Assembly (NCBI RefSeq): GCF_028858725.1
Contig: NC_084774.1
Location: forward strand, 10,018,001 to 10,082,000
Reading direction: 5' to 3'
Length of the DNA: 64,000 bases
Origin: Colius striatus
Taxonomy: Eukaryota; Chordata; Aves; Coliiformes; Coliidae
A model generated the notes under the pieces. It saw nothing but the letters and a program-made list of their open reading frames with translations, made no database searches and was not told where the DNA came from. Numbering within the stretch: position 1 is the first letter of the stretch; each line of letters opens with the position of its first letter. A program made the position numbers and the translations under genes. This document shows, piece after piece, positions 39,016 through 49,890 of this stretch.

Positions 39016-41340
39016 CTGAAAGAGAGGATGAGGTAACCAGAGCAGTCAGCTTGATTCTCACTGTCAGTCAGCATTCACCCTGTATTATTTGTTCTTCATT
39101 CCCACACATGTTCCAGAAAGATCCTGGTCTTAACAGAGCTGAATTGCAGCCCAATTAGAGATCTGTTGTTTCTGTAATTTGCTGTTGAACTTTTGCTGAG
39201 TCCTCACTAGTGCCTGAAGGGAAGAGCCTGGCATTTTCTGAGTCCCTTTGCCAATTTACAGGAGAGATGCTCGCAGGAACAGAGTGGAGGGGGAGGGCAA
39301 AACTTGTGCTGCCTCCCTTGCTGAACCAATCCAGCTTTCCACATCTGGTCTGTTTGATAAATCCCCCGTCACTTTGCTCTGAGTTTAAATTAATGAGACT
39401 AGGTTGGGTTTTTTTTTTCCCCTCCTAAAAACAGATTAAAAAAGGCATGCCACAACAAAGCAGAGAACAGTCACACCCAAACAGTGTCTCAATGTTCATT
39501 TTACAGCCAAACACTACACAGACTAGCACAAGGTCTTGAAAAAAATGTACTGATGGTTAAAGAGTGAATAGACAGAAACAGCTCGATAAAAGAGAACTTC
39601 TCCAGGACAGGGTCTAAAACTTTTCTACACAAAAGTGTCCTTAAATCAATGATATTTTCTGCTGGTGCTAGTTCTGTGCAAGATGAAGGGCAAAGTTACA
39701 GAGTGCCCTCATCCTACTTAAGGTAACAGTCCTTCCCTGCATGTGTAAGCTAAATTGCAACTCAGCTGCTGCTTCTGATACTTTCTACATAGCTGTTAAA
39801 TACACTTCCAAAAGGTCATACAATCTAACTAATCACTCCAAAGGAATTCCTTTAGAGTGAAGTCTCTATCAGGTGATCAAGTTGTAGGTGCAATCAATTT
39901 TCTTATTGAGTGTCTTGAAAATCCCTGCACCACTGAAGTCAGTTCATCCCAAGAAACTGCTATCAGCAGGCAAAGCTAAGCACACAGACCCAAAACCTCA
40001 CAAACAGGGGAAAAAGAAATAGGAACACATCTGAAAAGATATGGTGTTTCAAAGCTGCTACCCCCCCCCCCAATTTAATAACTAACTATTGCAGTGCACT
40101 CCTGAATAGGCACACTGTAAAAAATACAATCAAAGGGAGACCTCCTGTACAGCAGCTGCTCTGCAGTACACACAGTCACAAGACCTTTAACAGGCACTCA
40201 GACCAGTAGCATCTCTGCAGCACTATATTTAGGGAAAGAAAACCTTAAAAGGTCTTTTAGTTGTAAAGACCTGTAGCCAGAGTTAACAAACCCATCCTTC
40301 AGAGGTATTACACAGCGAGACTTCAAAAGCAAATTTGCTCAACCATGTGCCTCTCACAGTAGTAGGTAACAAGGAAGAGAAAGTTCACTAGCAACTAGTT
40401 TTCCTCTATAATCACAACCACAGAAACCAGAGTTGGAGGAAAATAAGGCACTAACAATTTGGTTTAGAAGCTGCTTTAATAAAGTAGCTACTCAAGAACT
40501 ATGTTGCAGCCATATAGAAAGAAAAAAACCAGTCACTGACATCCAGCAGGAGTTGCAAGCTAAGCAAACTTAAGAACAATTTTTAGCCTGCACAGCAGAT
40601 TTTACTCTCAGAACAGAGAGGCAACAGTGACTTATTCATCAAGTACAACTCCACAATCTCATTGCTGCTCTCATCTTGGACACTAACAAAACAAAAGTTA
40701 TCATTTCTAAGCTATGACAAATGCTGTTTTCTACCTAAAAGATGAACGAGTTAACCTAGCCTACTGCCCATTAGGAAATACACCTCAGAGCAACCTTCAC
40801 AGCAAGACAGGCAGAGAGAAAATGAGATTTTCCACACAAAAGCTTAACAACTGAATCAAGCTTTTCTTAAATACAAGATGTAACATAGGAGAACAATATA
40901 CTTCTTTTGCTTATGAAGAGATCCATTATGGTTCACCTGCTGCAAAGACATTGATATGCTCTGCAGAAGATCCATTAACCTGGCTGATAAAGCTCTCCAA
41001 AACAAATTGATATTTTAAATAATAACAGTGCTATTAAAAGCCAATGTTCTCCCACAACCCACTACTTAAATCTACATGGCAATATACTTTCAAAGCAACA
41101 TTATGGCTAATATCAACAATTCCCTACAATTAGCACAATAAGAAAAAACAACAACAAATCCCACAAACCCTCAAAAGAGAAATTTACCTGCAGAATGCTC
41201 AAAAAATTCAAATAGCTTCTAAGAACTAAAACCCTCCTAACCCCATAAGCTTAATCTACCCACTTCTAGTTGATGCAGAATACCTTCTCAAAGCAGCAGG
41301 AACCCTTCCAAGGCATAAGTGAGCCCACCTGCAGCAGAGA
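39016..41340 (-). other. BIRC7: BIRC7 5' leader intron (inferred)
   Basis: The acceptor at 39016 shows that the 5' UTR is spliced. The upstream exon is not certain. The interval is AT-rich and contains a C11 run at 40061-40071. No coding sequence is recognised. Confidence 0.45.
40061..40071. repeat. C11 homopolymer
   Basis: This is an eleven-base C run in otherwise AT-rich sequence. Confidence 0.9.
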
Positions 41341-41400
41341 CCATTTGTAATTCTTCGTTTTCCCCAATTGGCTGGGTTTGTGCTGAAATTCTCTATTGGC
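41280..41400 (-). promoter_or_regulatory. BIRC7: candidate BIRC7 promoter with paired CCAAT boxes
   Basis: On the minus strand, GCCAAT occurs in AGCCAATAGAG (CCAAT at 41399-41395) and CAGCCAATTGG (41371-41367), 28 bases apart, a spacing typical of NF-Y pairs. About 45 and 90 bases downstream are potential donors (CAG/GTGGGC and AAG/GTATTC). These would allow a short non-coding exon to splice to the acceptor at 39016. There is no CpG island. The placement is inference. Confidence 0.3.
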
Positions 41401-44400
41401 TAAAAGGTCCAAATTTCACCTGTGTAAGTGGAACTCACCAGGGCAAGATGTAAAGTAAAGCTCAGAAAATAACTGAGCCTCTGAAAAAAAATCCACCACA
41501 CTAAGAAACCCCAAAACTAAACCACAACCCCAAGATAGACCACAAAACGATACCACCAGCCTTGTGGTGGTGTTTAAACCCAGCAGAGTACCAATTGTGA
41601 TATCTTTACTCCTGCAACATGATGGTTGCAATCCTCCTATTTCATCATAGTCCCTTTGCTCCTGCAGCCCTAATTTTCTTCTTTAATTTCTATTGCTCTA
41701 ACAAAGATGAACACAACCATATTCTGAAAGGCTATCCAGATGGGTGTTATTACATATGTCACCAGAGTATGTCATGACAGCAGCTTCCTACTGAGGCTGA
41801 AAGTCCTCTTAAGCCCTTGCAATCATCGTGACTCTACAGTAAAGCAGTATTTCCATGTCTTTTTCAAGTTGCTCTCATATGAATGTTTTGCACCTCACAA
41901 TTTTTAAGGAGATGTACTATAAAATTAATAGATGAATAGCAACAAGAATTTACTCAAGACAGCTTTAACAGGTTGTGTTACCTTTGGGAATAAACACTCT
42001 TTTGCTACCATTGCATCTTTACAATTTGAAATCTTTCTATTCCTTTGTCTTCCTGGGGTCACAATTCAGAATGCAGCATTATAATGCTACTTTTGAAAGG
42101 TGAAATTGCTTGAAAATGTGTTTTGTTGTCTCATTTTTCTGCCTGAGAAGATTCATGCAGCTCACTCTAAACTATGTGCTTGTCAAAAAATAAGTTCCAC
42201 CTGAGAACACAGGTGGTTTATATTAGGATCTTTCTTTTAAGAAAAAAAGAGCTAGAATCCTTTTCTCACAGACAAGCCCATACAAACAAATGTTTTAATT
42301 GAAAAGGAGAATGTTGAAGCTTTGTTTTGCTAATTAAATAGGTGTTAATGCAAATCCCTGAGCAGTAGAGGGCAGTGCCTATGTACAAAATGTATAGAAT
42401 CTTGTAACTCATCAATGTGGTTCTTTTTTGGCCATAACGAATTGATAGGTATTATCTTCTGCTCCACAGATGCTGTTCTTTATAAGTCTATATTGATTTT
42501 TGAAGAATGTATCCTAAAAATATAAGATGCAGAGTTGGCAAAATCCCTCAGACAGAGTCTGTCTGGGGACTCTGCTGATGCATTATAGTGAATCACCTGT
42601 TAATAGATAAGGATAATCGATAGTTCTGATCTTGTGAAACATTTCACAAGCAGTGATTTAATCCTGTACTGCTTATAGCCACCTTGTTTCTTACATGTGG
42701 TCTCTGGAGGTGTTGGCAAGACAGTAGACTCCTTGATCCACCTTCCTAACAGCTACTGCCTTGCCTCCCCAGCAGCCTTGCAGGCAGCTCCCATGGATGT
42801 TTCCACAAAACAGAGCAGCATGGATGCCCCAGACTGGTGGGGTCAAGGTGTGCTGAATTGCCAAGCCTGTATGTTCCACTTGGAATGCAGTAACTTCCAC
42901 ATTGCTGAGCCTATTCTGAGCATAACTGGAAACCAACGTTAGACAGTGATTTGAAACATTCCAGTAAGAAAGGGATGTAAACATAATTTCTTAATAGCAG
43001 CCTGATTTGGAAGGAAAGCAATTAATAAATACAAAGGCCAGAGTAGAGTTGGAAACAGCACAGGAAAGAACTTGAAAGGGCTGGAGTGCTTGGAGCCCCT
43101 GGAAAAACTTCAGCTTCAGCATCTCTAACCTCAAGGGTCTGCACAGCTCTAAGGAAACAAAGGTGTTCTGTGTGGTGTAGCTCAAGGAAGATTACTGAGC
43201 CTCCATCAATAAATTAAGAGCTAATAAAAAATTACCAAGGAAGGAAGCTTTTGTAACAAGGGAAAATAAAGGTATCAGTTTGCATTACCAAAGAAACAAA
43301 GGGGCTGGGAACACAAATGGAGGTGCCATAGCTTGCCACTGCAACAGATGTGTAAGGGACTGGGTATCAAAGAAATATATGGCATAGTTTCTGTCCCCAC
43401 TTGCTCAAAACCACTGTTAACCACTCTGGGAAGGCAAGGATCCCATTTTTATTCAGAATAAAATATTCAGAATATATGATACAATGGCTTTCCAGCCTGA
43501 AGCAGAGAAAATCTTTACATTTGTAGCTATACAAGGAAGTTGTTGCTTCTGTTTTTCCATTGAGGGCCTTGCTTTTCCTCTTCTGGCCACCTCTTCCTCT
43601 CTGTTGTCCTTCATCTTCCTTCACACTGAATAGCCAGCTGGTTTCATCCTGCAGAAGATCACCTGTGCTCTTCTGCTCTCCTAAGAGTGGCTGGCATAAT
43701 GTTTCCTGGAACAGCAAAACCTGTGAGGGTGCCTGTCTGTTCAGCTGCCTTACAGTCCAGCAGTGATGGACCAAAGGACATCACTGTCTGTTGACACAAA
43801 ATTCCACAGCACCCATAAAACAAATTCACTGTGGACAAGCAGCATGATCCAAACCAGTGAATAATGAAAAGGGAGTGGCCACACCAAAGTCCTTTCCTTA
43901 TAGCAAAGCTCAGAAGTATTACTTTGCCTTTTCATGCAGTTCAAGGTTCCTTGTTTTACCATAAGGAATGCTGCTTTACATCCAAAGGGCTTTTCCCTGT
44001 CTATCAACGCTTCTCTTGCTGTACTTCCCTCAGTTGATTTTTCAGTAACAAAGAAGGACACATTTAATATATTAATAATCATAAAATGTTCTGCCAAACA
44101 ATAAAAATCATTAATTCCAGAAGCCTGAGAAACATCGCCATGAAAACACATTGATTAAATATGTATTGCCAGAAGGACTGCACAGGTGAGGAAGAGCTAC
44201 AAGTTTCCTGAAGTGTTTCCCTATAGACTCAAACTTTTCAATCTCCATCCCTAGTTCTTTCTTCTGGCCTCCACTACCCTAGCATCTGATTGCCTCAAAA
44301 CTTGAGGTACTGTAATAGGAACAGCTAACATGTAGCTTGTCACGTGACTCGTGCAAGTGCTTAGAATCAAATATGATGAATATACCAGAATGCAGCTCAT

Positions 44401-46589
44401 AGCAAAAGAAAAATCTGCAAAGCACAGCAGATGCTCAAAAAGAAAATCAATAGAAGAACTGACCTTAAAATCCTACTGTAATCTGAAAGAAAAACAAGCT
44501 AACATGCTAGCTCCTTGGAGGAAGGAAAATTGAAGTGCCACAAGCCATTGCTATGTTTTAGATTGTTTCATAACATCAGGATTCCAGTGACCAGCCTATT
44601 ATAAAAAAATCTTTCATCTCTAGAAGATGGTGTGGGCTGAAAACTGTTCAAGGCTTTTTCTAAAGGTAACTTCAGAAAACAGTTTATTCTTTATTTTTCT
44701 AAATGGCTTTTGGAGTTGAAAAATGTATTATTTTTTTCAAGGGTCATTTTTTTCTCTTTATATGGCTTTCTACCCTTTCTTGCCTTTGCCAGTGAACACA
44801 GAACATCAATGGGGAATATAAAAGAACAAAACCAAACCCCATCCATTATTTGGGGTTTTTTGTTTGTTTCCCACAACATTCTGGATACTCAAAAAACCCA
44901 AAAATCTGTAATTCAATCTGTCACTAATTGAATGAACTATTTTCAGGCTTCAGCAGATCATTGTGACAGCCAGAGAGCAAGCAGAGTGCTTAGAGAGCTG
45001 AGCAGTGACACAGGGAGTAGGAACATGAATTACAGTTTCAGGAGAGAACTGTATGGCTAAGCACAATTCCCCTAGTGAGCATAGAAAACATGAATGATAT
45101 TCTCTTTCTTCCTCCTTTTCTGAGCAGCATCTGGCTGGTTCCCCCAAAGGACCAGTTGTGCATCTCCTGCTTTTCTGCTCCTGCCTCTCCCTCTCACTGA
45201 CTCTGATCATTGCCTGAATCCTTCTGATTCTGACATGAATGAGCCTCATGCTTGTGCTTCATTCCCTCTACCCACTCAAAGCCTGGCAGGAGGTAGAGGA
45301 GCAGAAAACATGTAGCCTCACATAAACTGGGCAGAATTGCTACTGCACAAATAAAACTAACAGCTCTTTAAAAGAGATTGCTATCGGCTTGTGACAAACC
45401 TATGTTTCACCATTCAGCCATTAATTAGCTTTAAAGAAGGATTTGTCAGGCATTGTTATGACTCTAATGGAGCTCATCCTACATCTTAATTGGTGGAAAA
45501 TCAGCCATCAAGAAACACGAAACATCTGATTTTCCAATTAAATTCTGCTATAGTTTGGAAGATGTTTTTATTGCAGAGAGATGTGTCTAGCTGCCTCAAC
45601 ATTGGACGACAGGTGGAAAGATCTATTCCTGAGCTATTCACACTAGCAATCGTCTGTTGTTCTCCCTGCCAATTGACTTGCAATAGGTTTATTTAGTCCC
45701 TATATCAATAATCAATAGCAGGAGGAAGAAAGACAACAGATCAACCTGAAACATCATAAAAAGCTGAACTGAAAAACAGGTGACCATCTTTTAGTTAGCA
45801 AAGACAGACTGACCTTACCATTTAATGGAAACTAAATGATAGGAGCATTAAAGAGTTCCAATGATGAAGATCACAAGGGAATCATGGGAGAGTCCTTGTG
45901 ATCAATCCCTGCTCAGTTGTGCTCCTTGCACCAGCTTTTCAATGAAGTTGTCTTGGAAAGAACCTCATGTGTGATGCTGATGTCAGATGATATCACAGAG
46001 CACATTCTTCGTATGGTTTCCCTTCTTGTGTTTTCATAATGTGTCAGTGGCAAGAAAAAGACTATTTCTCTATGTGTCTGCTTTTATTTGTCATATTAAA
46101 ATAATCAAAAGTAATGTTGGATCCTTGCTTTGGTTACATTCCACGCAGGCACAGAGTGCAGAGGGCAGATGATTCCAGTATGGCAGTATTCAATTTCACT
46201 CCTCTGCTCGTGGCAAAGAGGGCTGCCTAAAATCCTTGTAAAATCTGAATTTAAAGAAACCCAAACAAACCACAACAGGAAGTATTCTCTCAATTACACA
46301 TGAAGTGCTCTGAGATTTCAGGGAGTATTAACAAAGGAAGAAAAAGGTATCTGTAAATTTTTCTTATGCTAGAAGGATCTAGAACCATGTTTCTCTCAAC
46401 CAAACCTAAACAAAAATCCCTTGTGTTACCCCCTAGGATACAGTTTTATACTCCAAGAATATCCTGAGTTGATATAATTCTGAATGTTGCCTCATCTAGA
46501 TGCTCCAGCTGAGACTTCTCGTCTTACTGGTTTTGTTTCTGAGAGATTCTGTACTTCTCAATGGACAGACAAGATCACGCTGAACGTTA
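41401..46589. other. BIRC7-YTHDF1 intergenic spacer, left part
   Basis: No gene is recognised. The two largest minus-strand open frames (43367-43774 and 43750-44151) show no domain, splice or family signal. A CTCF-like motif is at 42362-42374. The stretch 45370-45710 is dense in TAAT/ATTA and SOX-like motifs (see findings). Confidence 0.7.
42362..42374 (+). promoter_or_regulatory. possible CTCF motif
   Basis: GCAGTAGAGGGCA differs only at the first base from the CTCF core CCASYAGRKGGCA. It sits in the spacer between the divergent BIRC7 and YTHDF1. This is a candidate only. Confidence 0.3.
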
Positions 46590-47118
46590 TGTCGTGGTTT
46601 AACCCAAGCAGGCAACTAAGCCCTACCCAGCCACTCACTCATTCCCTTCACAGTGGGATGGGGAAAAGAATCAAAAGGGTTTAAGTGAGAAAACTCATGA
46701 GTTGAGATACAATTTAAACAGTAAAACAAAAGCCACACACAGAAGGAAATCAAAACAAGGAATTAATTCACAACTTCTTATCATCAGGCAGGTGTTCACC
46801 CATGTCCAAGACAGCAAGTCTCTGTCATGTGTAATGGTGACTTGGGAACCCCCCTTCCTCCTTCCCCCAGCTGTATATGCTGAGCATGGCATCCTAGGGT
46901 CTGGGTTTCGTCACAGCTGTGACCCATCCTGACTTCTGCACCCCTAGCCTACTCACTGGTAGGGTGAGGTGATGAACAGAAAAGGCCTTGTGCAAGTCCT
47001 GCTCAGCAATAAGCAAAACATCCCTGTGTTGTCAACATCGTTTTCAGCACCAATCCTGAACATAGTCCCATACCAGCTACTATGAAGGAAATTTAATCTA
47101 TCCCAGCCAAACCCAGCA
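46590..47118. mobile_element. solo LTR of a bird endogenous retrovirus (ERVL-like)
   Basis: It starts TGTCGTGGTTTAACCC and continues through a block containing GTGGGATGGGG, ending near CAAACCCAGCA. I recognise this layout as an LTR common in bird genomes. No internal retroviral sequence lies on either side, so it is a solo LTR left by recombination. I see no convincing target-site duplication, which suggests an old or slightly trimmed copy. The family name is from memory and less certain than the LTR call itself. Confidence 0.75.
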
Positions 47119-47212
47119 GAAGTTACCAGGAAGAAATAATAATTGTCATTTTTCTACTGCAAAAGGAAAAATAACATTCCCACAAACATGGACTTAGGCA
47201 TACATATATATG

Positions 47213-47328
47213 TGGGTTGTATGGGGCTTAGAGCACCCTGGTTTAGTGGAAGGTGTCCCTGCTCATGGCAGGGTGGTTGAAACAAGATGATCTTTAAGGT
47301 CCCTTCCAACCCAAACCATTCTAGGATT
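47213..47328 (+). mobile_element. CR1 LINE 3' end fragment
   Basis: It contains the diagnostic CR1 3' block: TGGGGCTT, GGTGTCCCTGCTCATGGCAG, then AAGGTCCCTTCCAACCCAAA and CCATTCTAGGATT. Only the 3' UTR is present, as usual for 5'-truncated avian CR1. Confidence 0.9.
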
Positions 47329-47332
47329 TAAT

Positions 47333-47372
47333 TTTTATATATATACACTCACACACACATATATATATGCCT
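47333..47372. repeat. TA/CA microsatellite after the CR1 tail
   Basis: An alternating TATATATA...CACACACA...TATATATA tract directly follows the CR1 3' end, possibly expanded from its tail. Confidence 0.8.
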
Positions 47373-47885
47373 GACATGCTCTATCTTTGAAACTAAACTA
47401 ACATGTATAGCCTAATAGCTGCAGTGCCCTGTACTTTAGGATACTGAAGCAAATACAGTTCTAACATTCTGCCCACATACACTCATGGCTAGGATGATTC
47501 ATAGTCACATCGTTGCTATATCAAGACTAGTGAACATACACAATCACGTGGAATTCAGAGCAGTACCCATCACCCAAGTATGCAGGACAACCTTCTCCTT
47601 TTTTCTTCCAGACAGATGTTGCACTCTCCAGCCACAGTGCTCACTTTTTTCCCACATTTGTCTTTGAAGTTCTCTAGAGAGCCTTTCCAGCTCATTCGAG
47701 GACTCTCAAGAGCACAGACTTTGTCCATAGCTATATGGTATGACAAACCACATTAAGATAAAGCATACCATTTTTTACCTGCTAAGCCAGAGAAAGTACC
47801 CAAAGCATCTCCAGGTGCTGAGGATTAATGCAATACCCTTTCTTCCTTATCTTGTTGACAGATCAGCAAAAGACAAAAAGAAAAT

Positions 47886-48020
47886 GTTCAAGGGCAGGTT
47901 GGATGGGGCTGTGAGCAACCTGGGCTAGTGGAGGTGTCCCTGACCATGGCAGGGAGGATGGAATAAGATGACCTTCAAGGTCCCTTCCAACCCAAACCAT
48001 TACAGGATTCTATGATTCTA
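47886..48020 (+). mobile_element. CR1 LINE 3' end fragment
   Basis: This is a second CR1 3' UTR copy in the same orientation: GGTTGGATGGGGCTGTGAGC, CTAGTGGAGGTGTCCCTG, AAGGTCCCTTCCAACCCAAA, ending in the canonical GATTCTATGATTCTA tail. It is better preserved than the copy about 670 bases upstream, and differences between them indicate separate insertions. Confidence 0.93.
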
Positions 48021-49129
48021 ACAGGTATGTTCAAAGCCAGGGAAGATTTAACCAAATTAAATATCTGCTGGAATTTTGATTCCTTCAAGAAAAGGGTAGG
48101 TTTCTGGACAATTTAAGGACCATTATTTACCTTCTCCCAATAGATGTCAGACACCTATGTAACATGTTAAAAGATAGTCTCAGTGACATATTGTTAATCA
48201 ATGAAAACTCTTTGCTATAAATCCTTTTACTGCACTGGTTTCCAAAGAAGTCAATAAAACTTGTATTCCACAAATCTCATTCAGTTGCTGGCATCTGGTA
48301 CCAGTGTTACTTAGGAGCATTGCAGTAACTATTTTCTTTTGTTGTGGAGTTAAGAGTCTCCCAGTCCACCACACTCTAACCTGGCACTGAGTGAACTGTC
48401 ATCTCTGTGTGTTACCATAATACAAGCAACAGGAAACAAAACCAATGTTGATTTCTATTTAATCACAAAGCATTTAAGATTTCGACATCAGAACTCAAAT
48501 GGATTCGAGGCAGACTGTCACACAAGTGTCTGTATTACGATATATAATGTATTGTAAACTTCAGGACCTTGGGGAGGGCAGGAATTGCCCTTTTCTTTTG
48601 TGCAGCACCTACAAACTGTATCTTGAGCAAATGATCCCAAGTAGGACCCAAAAACTATTAAGAAGCAGCAACAGTTGTGGTCCTTAGACATTTTATTTGT
48701 TTCAGAGAAAAAAAACCCCAAAACAAAACCCCCAACTCATTATGTATAACAAGCAGAAATCCAATCATTGATGGAGTAGAACTCAAATGCTAGAAATAAA
48801 AGGGCATTGCTTTCATTTAATCTGATTTCTCAAGCCAAGCCTCCCTAAAAATATGCCATGAAGCAGGACTGAGGCATTATAGCTCAGACAGCTTACTCAA
48901 CACTGCCTCATTTCTTCACCTCCTCTCAGAAGGCTGTGTAGGAAAATGCCAAGTCTCCCTGAAAACCACTCAATTTACTTTTTGGCCTCCCAGAAATGAA
49001 CATAAGCTATGCTAAGGGGCCCAGAATGTCACCCAAGTTCTGCAAGACAGCAGAATGCAACGGGGAAAAAGTGAATTAACCTGACTTTAAAGACAACAGT
49101 GGAAGCTGCTACAGCCAGGCTGGCTGTAA
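48021..49129. other. intergenic DNA upstream of the YTHDF1 CpG island
   Basis: This is AT-rich sequence without a recognised gene. The short open frames have no support. Confidence 0.7.
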
Positions 49130-49375
49130 CCCTCTGCCAGAGGATCCCCACCGCAGCCACCGTGGGCCGGATCCGCACCGCGGGCGGGTTGGGATGAGAG
49201 GAGACGGGCCTCACGCTCCGCCAGAGGCGACAAGCGAGACTTCATGGCCGAGCCTGCGGGCAATGGGGATCGTGTACGGCCTCACAGAGGCAGGGGGTCT
49301 AGTTGAGCCCGGGGCGGTGAGGGGAGAAAGGGGCGATGAGGGGAGACGACCACTCGCCGCCCTCAGCCCGGCGGG

Positions 49376-49387
49376 CGCGCATGCGCA
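49376..49387. promoter_or_regulatory. NRF1 palindrome
   Basis: CGCGCATGCGCA is a perfect match to the NRF1 consensus YGCGCAYGCGCR, in the proximal YTHDF1 promoter. Confidence 0.65.
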
Positions 49388-49473
49388 GCAGCTCCCGCCG
49401 CGCTCTTTCCGGCCCTCGCTCCCCGCCCGCGCCTGGCCGTGCCTTCCCGCCGTGCCCCGCGCGCTCTCGGCGT

Positions 49474-49481
49474 TGACGTCA
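49474..49481. promoter_or_regulatory. cAMP response element (CRE)
   Basis: TGACGTCA is the full palindromic CREB/ATF site, inside the CpG island just upstream of the likely start of transcription. Confidence 0.65.
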
Positions 49482-49585
49482 CCGCATCCCGGCGCCCGCC
49501 GCCATTGGAGTTTGGAGGCTGTGGCTCCGTCCCCTCGCTGCGGCCCGACGGCAGCGGGCAGGCCCGGGCGGCGAGGCCCGGGGGC

Positions 49586-49591
49586 ATGTGA
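49586..49591 (+). promoter_or_regulatory. AUG-UGA start-stop uORF in YTHDF1 leader
   Basis: ATG is followed directly by TGA, about 275 bases before the main start, in the context GGC ATG T. Start-stop elements in other mRNAs stall ribosomes and lower translation. Its presence in the mature mRNA depends on the start site and on the leader being unspliced. Confidence 0.45.
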
Positions 49592-49856
49592 GGAGACGGG
49601 GCCGGCAGGGTGAGGCGAGGTGCGGGACCGGTACCGGCCTGTGGTTCTCTGGGTGCCCTGAAGAGACGCCGAGTGGCGGCGCGCGCGCTAGCGGCCCCTT
49701 TCCCTCCCCCTCGGCCCCGGCCCCTTCCCCTCCCCGGCCGCCGCCTGAGGGGAGAGGCGCCGCCGCCCCTCGGCCAGGCCCCGGAGCTCCGTGCCGCGTC
49801 GAGCGGCCCTGCTTTCTTCTCCCGGCCCTCTCTGCTGAACCACGGCGGCCCTGTAC

Positions 49857-49883
49857 ATGAATTATGTCTGCCACAAGCGTTGA
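49857..49883 (+). promoter_or_regulatory. short uORF overlapping the YTHDF1 start
   Basis: An ATG seven bases before the main ATG opens an 8-codon frame (MNYVCHKR) that ends at TGA inside coding exon 1. Its context is weak (T at -3), while the main ATG has A at -3. Ribosomes would have to scan past the first start to make YTHDF1. Confidence 0.55.
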
Positions 49884-49890
49884 CCCTCAG
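49864..49890 (+). CDS. YTHDF1: YTHDF1 coding exon 1
   Basis: The exon has nine codons (MSATSVDPQ), phase 0, with a gtaagt donor, at the end of the CpG island. The start is fixed by family similarity. Confidence 0.93.

Noticed and set aside
43367-44151. Two adjacent minus-strand open frames of 135 and 133 codons
   Set aside because: I looked for CR1 ORF, retroviral or host-gene similarity and found none. Codon use and content look random.
49363-49874. Overlapping long open frames on both strands in the CpG island
   Set aside because: They are Pro/Arg/Gly/Ala-rich frames produced by GC-rich sequence with few stops. They lack domains and splice support.
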